Notes under the pieces: model-generated
What the model was told of the DNA's origin: nothing
The model's database searches: none
What the model saw: the letters and a program-made list of their open reading frames with translations, nothing else
Translations under genes and position numbers: made by a program
In this document: piece by piece, positions 31,804-42,579 of the stretch
Layout of the letters: each line of letters starts with the position of its first letter
How positions within the stretch are numbered: position 1 is the first letter of the stretch
DNA from: Tolypocladium sp. Sup5 PDA-1
Lineage: Eukaryota > Ascomycota > Sordariomycetes > Hypocreales > Ophiocordycipitaceae
DNA: 64,000 nt
NCBI GenBank assembly: GCA_000750105.3
Contig: JPHH03000010.1
Span: 248,001-312,000, forward strand
Direction of reading: 5' to 3'

Positions 31804-34643
31804 ATGTCTGGCCAGCCCCCAGCCCAAGGGGCTGCTCCAGCATCCAACTACGCAGGTCAACCAGCAACGTCACCAGCCGGTCCTGCGCCGACCGCCAACA
31901 CCACCGCTGCATCATCCGGCGGCGCCATGTCGAATCAAAACTTGAACCAGATAGTAGGTGGTCCATGGCCTGTCCTTTGTTCTCGCCCGCCTCCTGCCTG
32001 GTGCGTGGGCTCTGCGCGGTGGCAGGGCGGCTTCCTACGAGCCTGCTCCCCGCTGTATTCACGGCTCACACACCGCGCCTCAGGCGTCAACCTCGAGGCA
32101 CATTCACTGTTTGTGTTTGCCTGTACCTTTCATCCCTTCCCGAGGTTCTTGAACTTTTTCTCTGCATCCTGGCGTTCCCTGTCTGCACCCTCGCACTTCA
32201 TCGCGAGCACACTTGCAGGATCTTGACAATCCGCAGTGAACGCGGTGAAGCTGTCAGCCCAGATGTCAATTCACACGCCGCCAGCGCCCTCTTGCGCCGA
32301 ACACCGGGCCCGTAATGAAATCGTATTGCTTTTCCCATGCCCTCCTCACTGCCTCAACCACTGCCCTTGGCTGGGCACAAATGGCCAATCTTGACGCTGA
32401 CTTTCTATCCCACAGGTCACTGATTATCTGCTCAAGCGAGGATTCAATCGCACGGAAGAGGTGTTTCGTGCAGAGTCCAAACACCTGGGTCCAGATGGCA
32501 AGCCCATCCAGCAGCTGGCCAACATGGGCCCTAAGAAGTACCAAAAGGCGTTCAAGCTGCTGAAGGACTGGGTTGACAATAACCTTGATCTGTACAAGGC
32601 AAGGCTCGTCTTTCTGGGACATTTCACTTCGCACCGCTAACTCCATGGCCTCAGTTCGAGTTATCAAAGCTCCTCTGGCCCATGTTTGTCTACTCCTTCT
32701 TGGAGCTGGTAGGGAACGGGTACGCGGAAGACTCCAAATTGTTTCTCAAGGACCTCGGTCACCACTTCCTGCCGGTGCACGCCGATGACATCAAGACGTT
32801 TTCGACCATCACGCTGCCGCAGCATGTCGCCGACAACTCCATGGCGAAGCTCTACAAGGACAACAAGTACCGTATCCCGCTGAATCAACATGCAACCGGC
32901 GATCTGTTCAACTTCCTCGAGCGAGAGTCAGAGCAAGGCGGCTCCGTCATCCGACAGGTCCTCGTTACGTATTGCCAAATCGACTCCACCGCCCGCGGGC
33001 CCATCACGCCGTTCAGCTTCGAGGCCGTCTTCCGAAGATCCAAGAATGCCGACATCGAAGACGTGGATGCCAGAGAGGGCATCCCGGGCGTCAACATCGG
33101 ACTGTCCAACAGGGACGTCCTCGATCCTGCGGCACCGCTCAAGCTCGGGCCGATGCCTATGGAAGCTGACCTACGCGACGACGTGCGAGCGGAACTCGAG
33201 GACGAGGAGAGGCGAAACCCACCAGCCGAGGGCAGCACAAGCCTGGTGGAGGACTTTGACCAGAAGATCAAGCGAGAAGAGAGCGCCGACGCGCCGAGCC
33301 GAGCCGATCTTCCGTTGCCCCCGTCGCGGCCGCGAGACATTATGCTTGAGATGCAAAAGGTGCGCGAGAACCGAGATCGCTTCAAGATCGACGGCCGAAC
33401 CGGCGGTGTCGGCACGTCTGTGAGCTCGTGCATGTTCACCTTTCACAACACCCTCGGAGGGTAAGTCTCGCTCGCCTATGGCAGCCGATGTGACAGCACT
33501 AACACTCATCCCAGCGTGACTTGCATGGACTTTTCGGACGACGGCAGGCTCGTCGCTGCCGGGACGGGCGAGTCGTACATTCGCGTATGGTCTCTCGACG
33601 GCACGGAGCTCCCCACCATGAACAGCCACGAAAAGGGCGCAAAGTTCAACAGCCGGAAGCTGATAGGGCACGCCGGGCCCATCTACGATGTGTCGTTCTC
33701 GGAGTCTGCTTCTGGCCCTCCTCAGAAGTTGTTTGGCGACGAAGGTCGACACAACACGCCCATGGATGGCAGGCCAAAGTTACTGCTGTCGTGCGGCGCC
33801 GACGGTCATGTACGACTGTGGTCCTTGGAGTCGTGGACCTGTTTGTGCCTGTACAAGTCGCACGACGGTCCTGTGTACCGCGCGATATGGGGTCCGCACG
33901 GCCACTACTTTATGAGCGGCGGGTATGACAAGATGGTGCGGATTTGGATGCAAGATCATGCGTCGCCGCAGCGCCTGCTGGTGGGACACGACACGGCCAT
34001 ATCGGCCATCACCTGGCACCCCAACGGCATGTACGTGTTCTCGGCGTCTGACGAGACGGACAAGTCGATCCGAATGTGGTCTGTCGTGACCGGACAGTGC
34101 GTACGAGTCTTTTCGGGCCACGCCGACTACATCAGCGCGCTCGAGTGTGCCCCGACCGGCGCGATCCTGGCCAGCGCCGACTGCGCGGGTAACATCTTCT
34201 TCTGGGACATCAACAAGGGCACTCGCATCAAGCGATCGCGTGGTCATGGACGGGGAGGCATTTGGTCCCTCGGCTTCAGCGTCGAGTCCACGGTGCTGGC
34301 GTCGGGTGGCCAGGACGGAACTGTCAGGCTGTGGGACGTCCAGTCCCCGGCCGATCCCCACAAGGTAGCCCAGCAGGCCGGCCTAGACGCCGCCACTGCT
34401 GGAGCAGAGGGAGCAAACGCGGCCAGCACAACCGCTGGCCCATCACAGTTGAATCCAGGGACCGCGGGACAGTCGTCAGCGACGGCCACGGGCAGCGGTA
34501 CTCACAAGAAGAAGGGCAAGGAGGTCATGGTGACCCCTGACCAAATCAGCGCGTTCCCGACAAAGAAGACGCCTGTCATGAAGGTCAAGTTTACCAGGAT
34601 GAATCTCGTGGTTGCGGGAGGGTGCTACGACCCCGAGCGTTAG
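31804..34643 (+). CDS. TAF5: transcription initiation factor TFIID/SAGA subunit TAF5
   Basis: Exons 31804-31953, 32416-32598, 32655-33460 and 33515-34643 give 755 aa. After an Ala/Pro-rich N terminus comes a LisH-like segment (VTDYLLKRGFNRTEEVFRAE), then the TAF5 NTD2 helical domain (FELSKLLWPMFVYSFLELV to about residue 240), an acidic linker, and WD40 repeats from about residue 381 (VTCMDFSDDGRLVAAG, LIGHAGPIYDVSF, HDGPVYRAIWGPHGHYFMSG, FSGHADYISALE, GGQDGTVRLWD). The tail after the repeats is conserved in fungi (QISAFPTKKTP). TAF5 scaffolds TFIID and SAGA in the nucleus. The first intron is 462 nt, far longer than others here. The second intron (32599-32654) has a GC donor (AAG|GCAAGG) with a normal CAG acceptor; the GC boundary is the only one that keeps YK|FELSKLLWP. 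Confidence 0.93.
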
Positions 34644-35243
34644 GAGCGTGACAAGGGCGAGGAGCTCGACCACATGGCGCGCACCGAGGCGTGGGAGTGC
34701 CTGCTCAAGAGGCAGAAATGGAACCATGCGTGTGAGCCGTTTCGGAAGCCGTGCAAGGGAACCAATGACACATCCAAGAAGAGAAAAGCAGACGAGGAGC
34801 TGGCTGGCAGGGCGTAACGGCGACTTGGTGGTTGTCACGGAGTTTCGGTGGTTGATGCGCCCTTTTTCGAGCGCATTTATAATGCTATAGATTGCACCTG
34901 TAAGATACAGGAATATCAGGATAGGGAAAACAGCTGAGCCACATTGGCTCTTCCTTGCCTCCCGCTGTTGAGTTGTGGTGCTGTGCCAGCTTGTGATCTG
35001 GTGTTTGGTACTTCGTACAGTGGCTGCAAGTACAAGTATTAATAATACCCGTCGTCGCAAGTGGGGCACATCTTCACCTGGAGCCTGCCTGCCGCCTTAC
35101 GCAATTGGAACCCACCGCAGCCGACCACTGACGTTACCTCAGCTGTCAACTCAACGACATCCGAGCATCCCTCCTCCGTCATCCTCATCCTCAGCCTCAC
35201 TCAATCCTCGACACCGTCCCTTGCACGGCACAACACCGCAGCC
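34644..35243. other. intergenic, no gene seen
   Basis: 3' flank of TAF5 and the promoter/leader of VPS5. The 9-mer TACTTCGTA is at 35009. Confidence 0.5.
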
Positions 35244-37036
35244 ATGGACGTCGAGGAGTCGCCGTGGGCCGACTCCGGCAACAGCTCCCAGAAGACGTCC
35301 CAGAACGACCGTCCCGGCTCGCAGCCGTCGAGCTCGCAGCCAGCTGCCTCGACGGCGCCTCGCCCCGCGCGCGGCCCCCGTCGCCTCGTCGCCCAGCCTA
35401 CGCGCCTCGAGGCTGTCGAAGATCCCCTCGGTCCCCTCAGCGGCGGCGGCGGCGGTGATGACGACGTGCCCGCGCGGGAGGCTGCGCCGCCCGTGCCGCC
35501 CCAGAAGGAGCAGATGGTGATCCGCACGACGATGCCGCAGCAGCAGCCAGCGCGGCGACCGGCGGACCCGCACCACGTTGACGATGACGAGTTTGACGGG
35601 CCCAAGGGACCCAGGGCGCCGCCTCCGGTGGACGCGGCGCGACCGAGCAGCGTGAGGAGCAACACGCAGCCGAGCGTCAGCGTCGAGCAGGCCTCCAAGC
35701 CGAGCTTCCAGATTTCGGTTGGAGACCCGGTCAAGATTGGGGACCTGACGAGCTCGCACATTGTCTACTCTGTGCGGACAAAGGTTGGTGCTTCCCCGTT
35801 GCAACCTGTCTGTGCTGTCGCCGGAAGCTGACTCCTTGCAGACCTCCTCCAGGGCGTACAAGCTACCCGAGTTCGAGGTGAAGCGACGATACCGCGACTT
35901 CCTCTGGCTGTACACCACCCTCCACGGCAACAATCCCGGCTACGTTGTCCCGCCCCCGCCAGAGAAGCAGGCCGTGGGCCGATTCGACAGTAACTTTGTC
36001 GAGGCCCGGCGAGCCGCGCTGGAGAAGATGCTCAACAAGATTGCCGCGCACCCGACGCTGCAGCACGACGCGGACCTGAAGCTCTTTTTGGAGAGCGAGG
36101 CGTTCAACGTCGATGTGAAGCACAAGGAGCGAAGGGACCCCCTCCCTGCCGAGAGCAAGGGTGTGCTGGGGTCACTGGGCATCAACGTGGGAGGCGGCAA
36201 TAAGTTTGTGGAGCAGGACGACTGGTTCCACGACCGCAAGGTGTACCTCGATGCTCTGGAAAGCCAGCTACGTGGGCTACTCAAGGCCATGGAGACCATG
36301 GTCGGCCAGCGAAAAATGATGGCCGACGCCGCGGCTGACTTTTCGGCTTCCCTTCACGCGCTCTCCACGGTCGAACTCTCCCCCTCGCTCTCTGGCCCCC
36401 TCGATGCCCTCTCGGACCTGCAGCTTACCATCCGTGACGTATACGACCGCCAGGCCCAGCAAGACGTCTTGACCTTTGGCATCATCATCGAAGAGTACAT
36501 CCGCCTCATTGGCTCCGTCAAGCAAGCTTTCACCCAGCGCCAGAAGGGCTTCTACGCGTGGCACTCGGCCGAGTCGGAGCTGCAGAAGAAGAAGGCGACG
36601 CAAGACAAGCTCCTCCGACAGGGCAAGAGCCAGCAGGACCGGCTGAACCAGATGAACGCCGAGGTCGGCGAGGCGGAGCGCAAGGTGCACCAGGCAAGAC
36701 TGCTCTTCGAGGAGATGGGCCGGTCGATGAGGACCGAGCTCGATCGCTTCGAGAAGGAAAAGGTGGAAGACTTTAAGAGCGGAGTGGAAACGTTCTTGGA
36801 GAGTGCGATTGAGGCTCAGAAGGAGGTAGGCTGCCAGCTCGTCATCGCACCTCGTAACCATGGCTGATACTGACATTCACCAGCTCATCGAAAAGTGGGA
36901 GACGTTCCTGATGCAATTGGACGCCGAGGACGACGAGTCGGCCTTTTACCGGCCGCCCGTCTACCAGCAGCAGGCCAAGCCGCCCGGCAACACGGCCATT
37001 GATCGCGCCAGGGCGAATATGGACGACTCGGACTAG
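35244..37036 (+). CDS. VPS5: sorting nexin Vps5 (retromer PX-BAR subunit)
   Basis: Three exons (35244-35783, 35842-36825, 36884-37036; two 58 nt introns) give 558 aa. The first 150 residues are disordered, Pro/Ala-rich. The PX domain follows (FQISVGDPVKIGDLTSSHIVY, then FEVKRRYRDFLWLY with the RRYRDF phosphoinositide-binding core, and the PPPPEK loop). The remainder is an amphipathic helical BAR domain (DDWFHDRKVYLDALESQLRG, LLRQGKSQQDRLNQM), ending in FLMQLDAEDDE. Vps5 dimerises with Vps17 and recycles receptors such as Vps10 from endosomes to Golgi. Exon borders fall cleanly in phase 0. Confidence 0.93.
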
Positions 37037-37281
37037 GTTGTTTTATAGGAGTAGTCATTGGAGCCCCGGTGCTGGTACTTTCGTCACGGTTATAGGGGGC
37101 GATTCACGGCGGCTGTGACTTGTGATCCAGAGACGCGTCTTTTATATCATACAAGCCGCGGTGGGCTCTATCGCTGTACATATTGAACATGCTTCTCGCC
37201 GGTTCACTGCCTCCAGTGCTGTCCATCTGGTCGATTCGTACACTCCCCCATCGGTCATCCCCAATGTCTCGCGACTATCTC

Positions 37282-37791
37282 TTATTTCCTCCTCGTAGGC
37301 GACTTCTTGGGCCCCGAATCCTTCATCGCGTTCAAATCCTGCGGCGCATACCCGGTGATCAAGTCGGCAAACCCATCATCCTGCGCAGCCTCGTCCGCGG
37401 CCGCCTCCGCAGCGCCCTCCTCGCCGTCGGCGCTGGCATCAAAACCACGACCGAAGCGCTCGCGGAAGGCGGCGAGCTTGCCGGCCTCGTCGAGCTCGAC
37501 GTTGCGGAGGGACTTTTCGCTGGGCTGCCAGAGGAGGGTGTTGCGGGTGTCCTTGGCGGCGCGGTAGAGGGGCGCGGGGGAGGTGGTGCGCAGGGTGTAG
37601 GTCGAGCCGTCGGAGAGCTGGACGAGCTGGGTGAAGGTGTAGGGGCGGCGGGGGCGGGGGATGAAGGTCGCGTGGCGGACTTGCTGGCTGGATGGGAGCC
37701 GTGGTGAGGCTCGTGATGTTGTGGACGAGGATGTGAGGAGGGTGGTTCGGCAGGGCGCGAGGGCCAGGGGGAGGGAGGGAAGTTTCCCCAT
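37282..37791 (-). CDS. mitochondrial ribosomal protein bL31m
   Basis: Single 169-codon exon from ATG 37791. Residues 1-35 are rich in Ser/Arg/Leu with few acids, a mitochondrial presequence. Then RHATFIPRPRRPYTFTQLVQLSDGSTYTLRTTSP, the bL31-type core, and LWQPSEKSLRNVELDEAGKLAAFRERFGRGF typical of fungal bL31m (yeast Mrpl36 group). The C terminus is an acidic extension ending in a basic tail. It is a subunit of the mitoribosome large subunit. It shares a 332 nt divergent promoter with the flavin reductase-like gene. Confidence 0.88.
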   Translation of the reverse strand: MGKLPSLPLALAPCRTTLLTSSSTTSRASPRLPSSQQVRHATFIPRPRRPYTFTQLVQLSDGSTYTLRTTSPAPLYRAAKDTRNTLLWQPSEKSLRNVELDEAGKLAAFRERFGRGFDASADGEEGAAEAAADEAAQDDGFADLITGYAPQDLNAMKDSGPKKSPTRRK

Positions 37792-37966
37792 TGTTTGCTG
37801 GGGCGCGTTCGCAGATTGAACACTCGATGTGATTGATGTCGAGAAGTCGAGATAGAGAGGTGGGTGACTTCGGTGCGGTGTCTCGTGTCGTTTGGTCCCT
37901 GAGCTTGAAGTGAAGCTGGCGAGGAGCGTCGCAAAATTTCCGGGCCGCTCCCCGGCGCCAAGCCGA

Positions 37967-37980
37967 GCTTATCGATAAGC
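37967..37980. promoter_or_regulatory. perfect 14-nt palindrome with GATA cores
   Basis: GCTTATCGATAAGC is a perfect inverted repeat between the divergent bL31m and flavin reductase-like genes, 176 nt from the bL31m ATG. It presents a GATA core on each strand, so it could bind a GATA factor dimer or another symmetric protein. Binding itself is inferred. Confidence 0.4.
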
Positions 37981-38122
37981 GTTTTCAACGTCCCTCTCCC
38001 GCGCCGCCGCAACCTTCCGGGCGTCATCACCAAAATTCCCGACATCTACCACCGCCGCTGCCGCTGCCGACAATTCGGACGGAATTGGGCTGGAAGAGAA
38101 ACATAATGATCTGGAGATTCCA

Positions 38123-39056
38123 ATGATACACTGCAGGGCGATGCGCAAGGCGTCGCTTGGGGTGTTGTTGCGCGGAGGCATCGCCAGCGGGGCGACGAGA
38201 CGATGGGCCGTGGGTGCAGGTGCGGCGCGGAGGGCGCTGAGCTTGATGAGCGTGGCGAGGGGGGTTCATGATGGGATCTTGGGGGTTTTGGAGATTGGGG
38301 CTTGGTTGGGCGGGAGGAAGCCTTTGCCATATTCCTCGACATCATCACACACACGGACGCAAACCTCATACCATCAACGTAAGTTCCTCCTCCCGCAAAT
38401 CATTATCACCACGAGCTAACCGCCATGCAGAACCTCCCATACAACGCTTCCAAAGCTCCTCCGCCGCTCCCTCATTCCACACCTCGCCTCCCGCACCGCC
38501 TACCGCCGACCCCGACGCCGAGACCTCCCTCCCCGAACAGCTCCGCGCCGTGATGCGCCTGCTCGCCAACCCCGTCGTCGTCTGCACGTCCACGCACGGC
38601 GGCGTCCCCCGTGCCATGACCATGTCGTCCTTCACGTCGCTCACGCTCGCGCCCGCGCCGCTCGTCACCTTCAACGTCGCGACGCCGAGCCGCACGCTCG
38701 ACGCCATCGCCGCGAGCGGGGCGTTCAACGTCCACGTCCTGGCGGGCGACGCGGCGGGCGCGGCGGTGGCGGACCACTTCACGCGGGGGAACGTGGACGG
38801 CGTGTTTGAGGGCCTGGCGACGCTGAACGAAGGGGGGGACGGGGCGCCGGTGCTGGGTGGTGAGGGCGTGCTGCGCGTGTTGAGGTGCAAGGTACTTCAG
38901 GATGGGCCGGAGGGGGGGCTGGTGAGGGTGAGGGACCATGTCATCGTGGTGGGGGAGGTGGTTGAGATGATACCCGGGAGGAAGACGGGGGAGTTTGGGT
39001 TGGCGTATGCGGATCGGAGGTACAGACAGGTTGGCGATGTAATAGCCAAGGACTGA
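38123..39056 (+). CDS. flavin reductase-like domain protein, probably mitochondrial
   Basis: Two exons, 38123-38378 and 38431-39056, with a 52 nt intron (GTAAGT donor, GAGCTAAC branch), give up to 293 aa. A second in-frame ATG at 38141 is also possible. The first 100 residues are basic and Ser-rich with RRALSLMSVARG and FQSSSAAPSFHTS, like a mitochondrial leader. From about residue 120 the flavin-reductase-like fold reads LRAVMRLLANPVVVCTSTHG, PRAMTMSSFTSLTLAPAPLVTF, SRTLDAIAASGAFNVHVLA and VVGEVVEM. Family members bind FMN and use NAD(P)H to deliver reduced flavin, but the partner is unknown here. The intronless reading would start in a different frame; the spliced one joins two long open frames exactly. 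Confidence 0.8.
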
Positions 39057-40244
39057 GCGTTCATCCGTGATGGAGTCAGGAGGGCTTGATGGAGCCAAGG
39101 CGCGGTGTATTACTATTATATAGACCGTCTACATGGGTTAGACTGTATGATACCAGGGGGCATAGATGGAATCCCAAATCTGACAACCTGTCAGGCAGCA
39201 TTGCCCTTTGCAGCCATCTCGTTTGCGAGGCCTATGAGCTGATCTCGCTGACGCCGCGCCCAGTCCGTCGCATTTTAAACGCAGCGAGGCCCAGCCGAGA
39301 AGATTCTTGGTCCGTCGTGAGGGCATGCTAAAGGGGAACCTCTGTGGACATACCATGGCCATTGGCGTGGACACCTGTCGGATGCTCTTTTGCTGTGCCA
39401 GACGTGCCTCGGGACTCAATGAGAGCACAATGTCTTCAGCCGCCCATTGCCACGTCCTGGGGTAACGTGGCGGACAAAGGCATTGTCCAGAACAAAGGAC
39501 GTCCCATGATCCCTAGGCATGCGTGTAGCCGGCGGGACCTTCTACGAGCCGCCGTGTTGGGATACAGGAGATGGCAGAGCGGACTGCACTTACAGTGTCA
39601 CACTGAATGTGTAGCCTCGATGGATGCTGTTGATGTAGTGACGCCGATAAGATAAGCCTCCACTGCGCTGGACCCCTGACACATGCTCAGCCAGCAGGGC
39701 CGGGGAAACCCCGGGGCTCTCAGGTCCTCAGCCTCGCCATAGTGGCAGCTGGGCCTGGCCTCTCAAGTGTCTGATGCGCTGCAACACTGGGAGATGCAAG
39801 ACGCTCGTCTCCTCGAGAAGCATCGCCGAACCGTCTGGAACCGTGTCAGCCCCTGCAACGAGCGCCTGCGGGGGGCTGCTGCTGTGCAACTCCAGCGGGA
39901 CAACTTTTTTTTGTAGGCGGGCTGGCGGCTGGCTCTAGAAGGCTCCATGAGGCTCTAGTACCCTCCCGCAGCCAATCAGCGCGCGCAGCTGGTTGCCGTG
40001 GAAAGGCACCAGCCATAGAATCTCATGGAATCTCGACTGCGACGAGAGCAGGCCAGGCACAGCACCAGCCAGAGCGACCCTTTTTAGGTTCACCACTTTT
40101 CCTCCTCCCCTCGACTTCTGATCTTTTCCTCTCTCCATCTCTCCCGCATCACATTCCATTCCTCCCCCCCAAAGACTCCCGCCCCGAGACAGCTGATCTC
40201 TCCGGAGCTTGTTCCTTTCCCAATCATCATCGCAGCGTCTATAG
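39057..40244. promoter_or_regulatory. HSP90 upstream region
   Basis: No gene seen. About 500 nt before the Hsp90 ATG there is a CCAAT box (39972-39976). GAA words spaced as in a gapped heat-shock element occur at 40017-40030 (AGAATCTCATGGAATC). From 40080 the plus strand becomes C/T-rich, typical of a fungal transcript start region. The HSE reading is weak, as no perfect GAA-TTC-GAA triplet is present. Confidence 0.35.
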
Positions 40245-40436
40245 GTAAGCTTGCTCTGCTCTCCCCGCCTCCTCCCACCATCGGAGGGGTGCTCCTCAGC
40301 CTTGTTGGTGCTGGTGAGCTTGGTTCGCCAGACAGCTTCCCTCCCAAGGGCTGGAGAGCTGCTGGCTTGCTCAACTTGCCACATCCAACACCTCGCATCA
40401 ACCTTACCCAGCAACCTCGCTAACTCCGTGTCCCAG
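40245..40436 (+). other. probable 5'-UTR intron of HSP90
   Basis: A donor ATAG|GTAAGC at 40245 pairs with a CTAAC branch point at 40420-40424 and a TCCCAG acceptor at 40436 (alternative 40444). The intervening 192 nt lie wholly upstream of the ATG at 40462. Confidence 0.55.
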
Positions 40437-40461
40437 ATTCACAGCCTTGATACCCGCCACA

Positions 40462-42579
40462 ATGGCCGAAACTTTCGAGTTCCAGGCTGAGATCTCTCAG
40501 CTCCTCTCTCTCATCATCAACACCGTCTACTCCAACAAGGAGATCTTCCTGCGAGAGCTTGTCTCCAACGCCTCCGATGCCTTGGACAAGATCCGCTACA
40601 AGGCGCTGTCCGACCCCAGCCAGCTTGACTCTGGCAAGGACCTGCGCGTCGACATCATCCCCAACAAGGAGGCCAAGACCCTGACCATCCGGGATACCGG
40701 CATTGGCATGACCAAGGCCGACCTGGTCAACAACCTGGGCACCATTGCCCGCTCCGGTACCAAGCAGTTCATGGAGGCCCTGACCGCTGGCGCCGATGTC
40801 TCTATGATTGGCCAGTTCGGTGTCGGTTTCTACTCTGCCTACCTCGTTGCCGACCGCGTCAGCGTCGTCTCCAAGCACAACGACGACGAGCAGTACATCT
40901 GGGAGTCGAGCGCCGGCGGCACCTTCAGCATCGCCACTGACACCGAGGGCGAGCAGCTCGGCCGCGGCACCGCCATCATCCTTCACCTCAAGGACGAGCA
41001 GGCCGAGTACCTGAACGAGAGCAAGATCAAGGAGGTCATCAAGAAGCACTCCGAGTTCATCTCGTACCCCATCTACCTCCACGTCAAGAAGGAGACCGAG
41101 ACCGAGGTCCCCGACGAGGACGCCGAGGAGGAGGAGGTCAAGGAGGAGGAGGGTGACGACAAGAAGCCCCGTATCGAGGAGGTCGACGACGAGGACGAGG
41201 AGAAGGAGAAGAAGAAGAAGACCAAGAAGGTCAAGGAGACGAAGATTGAGGAGGAGGAGCTCAACAAGCAGAAGCCCATCTGGACCCGCAACCCTCAGGA
41301 CATCACCCAGGAGGAGTACGCCTCCTTCTACAAGTCGCTGTCCAACGACTGGGAGGACCACCTGGCCGTCAAGCACTTCTCCGTCGAGGGTCAGCTCGAG
41401 TTCCGCGCCATCCTCTTCGTGCCCAAGCGCGCTCCCTTTGACCTCTTCGAGACCAAGAAGACGAAGAACAACATCAAGCTCTACGTCCGCCGCGTCTTCA
41501 TCACCGACGATGCCACCGACCTCATCCCCGAGTGGCTGAGCTTCGTCAAGGGTGTCGTCGACTCCGAGGACCTGCCCCTCAACCTGTCCCGTGAGACTCT
41601 CCAGCAGAACAAGATCATGAAGGTCATCAAGAAGAACATCGTCAAGAAGGCCCTCGAGCTCTTCCAGGAGATTGCCGAGGACAAGGAGCAGTTCGACAAG
41701 TTCTACAGCGCCTTCTCCAAGAACCTGAAGCTCGGCATCCACGAGGACTCCCAGAACCGCCAGATCCTGGCCAAGCTCCTGCGCTTCAACTCGACCAAGT
41801 CTGGCGACGAGCAGACCTCGCTCTCCGACTACGTCACCCGCATGCCCGAGCACCAGAAGAACATGTACTACATCACTGGCGAGTCCATCAAGGCCGTCTC
41901 CAAGTCTCCCTTCCTTGACACCCTCCGCGAGAAGGGCTTCGAGGTCCTGTTCCTCGTCGACCCCATCGACGAGTATGCCATGACCCAGCTCAAGGAGTTT
42001 GAGGACAAGAAGCTGGTGGACATCACCAAGGACTTTGAGCTCGAGGAGACTGACGAGGAGAAGAAGGCCCGCGAGGAGGAGGAGAAGGAGTACGAGAGCC
42101 TGGCCAAGAGCCTGAAGAACGTGCTCGGCGAGAAGGTCGAGAAGGTCGTCGTCAGCCACAAGCTCGGCCTCTCCCCTTGCGCCATCCGAACCGGCCAGTT
42201 CGGCTGGTCCGCCAACATGGAGCGCATCATGAAGGCCCAGGCCCTGCGTGACACCTCCATGAGCAGCTACATGTCTTCCAAGAAGACCTTTGAGATCTCT
42301 CCCAAGTCTCCCATTATCCAGGAGCTCAAGAAGAAGGTCGAGGCCGACGGCGAGAACGACCGCACCGTCAAGTCCATCGTCCAGCTGCTGTTCGAGACGT
42401 CGCTGCTCGTCTCCGGCTTCACCATTGAGGAGCCCGCTGGCTTCGCCGAGCGCATCCACAAGCTCGTTCAGCTCGGCCTCAACATCGAGGAGGACGACTC
42501 CGAGCCCACTGAGGCCGCTGCTGCCACTGACGCCCCTGCGGCTGTCGCTGGTGACAGCGCCATGGAGGAGGTCGACTAA
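40462..42579 (+). CDS. hsp90: heat shock protein Hsp90
   Basis: Intronless reading frame of 705 aa from ATG 40462 (context CCACAATGG). The N-terminal GHKL ATPase domain shows the catalytic-Glu helix (LRELVSNASDALDKIRY), DTGIGM and GQFGVGFYSAYLVAD. A charged Lys/Glu linker spans about residues 215-265. The middle domain has WTRNPQDITQEEYASFYKSL and the catalytic-loop Arg (LPLNLSRETLQQNK). The C terminus ends in MEEVD, the TPR co-chaperone docking signal of the cytosolic form. It is an ATP-dependent chaperone for kinases and transcription factors, normally strongly expressed and heat-inducible. Codon use is strongly biased to C-ending codons, which also creates a long meaningless antisense frame. 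Confidence 0.98.
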   Translation: MAETFEFQAEISQLLSLIINTVYSNKEIFLRELVSNASDALDKIRYKALSDPSQLDSGKDLRVDIIPNKEAKTLTIRDTGIGMTKADLVNNLGTIARSGTKQFMEALTAGADVSMIGQFGVGFYSAYLVADRVSVVSKHNDDEQYIWESSAGGTFSIATDTEGEQLGRGTAIILHLKDEQAEYLNESKIKEVIKKHSEFISYPIYLHVKKETETEVPDEDAEEEEVKEEEGDDKKPRIEEVDDEDEEKEKKKKTKKVKETKIEEEELNKQKPIWTRNPQDITQEEYASFYKSLSNDWEDHLAVKHFSVEGQLEFRAILFVPKRAPFDLFETKKTKNNIKLYVRRVFITDDATDLIPEWLSFVKGVVDSEDLPLNLSRETLQQNKIMKVIKKNIVKKALELFQEIAEDKEQFDKFYSAFSKNLKLGIHEDSQNRQILAKLLRFNSTKSGDEQTSLSDYVTRMPEHQKNMYYITGESIKAVSKSPFLDTLREKGFEVLFLVDPIDEYAMTQLKEFEDKKLVDITKDFELEETDEEKKAREEEEKEYESLAKSLKNVLGEKVEKVVVSHKLGLSPCAIRTGQFGWSANMERIMKAQALRDTSMSSYMSSKKTFEISPKSPIIQELKKKVEADGENDRTVKSIVQLLFETSLLVSGFTIEEPAGFAERIHKLVQLGLNIEEDDSEPTEAAAATDAPAAVAGDSAMEEVD

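Noticed and set aside
38046..38369. Minus-strand frame upstream of bL31m
   Set aside because: It is antisense to the first exon of the flavin reductase-like gene, whose spliced frame is well supported.
40420..42459. 679-codon open frame antisense to Hsp90
   Set aside because: It is Leu/Val/Asp/Gly-rich with no domain and mirrors the strong codon bias of Hsp90, whose sense product is unmistakable.
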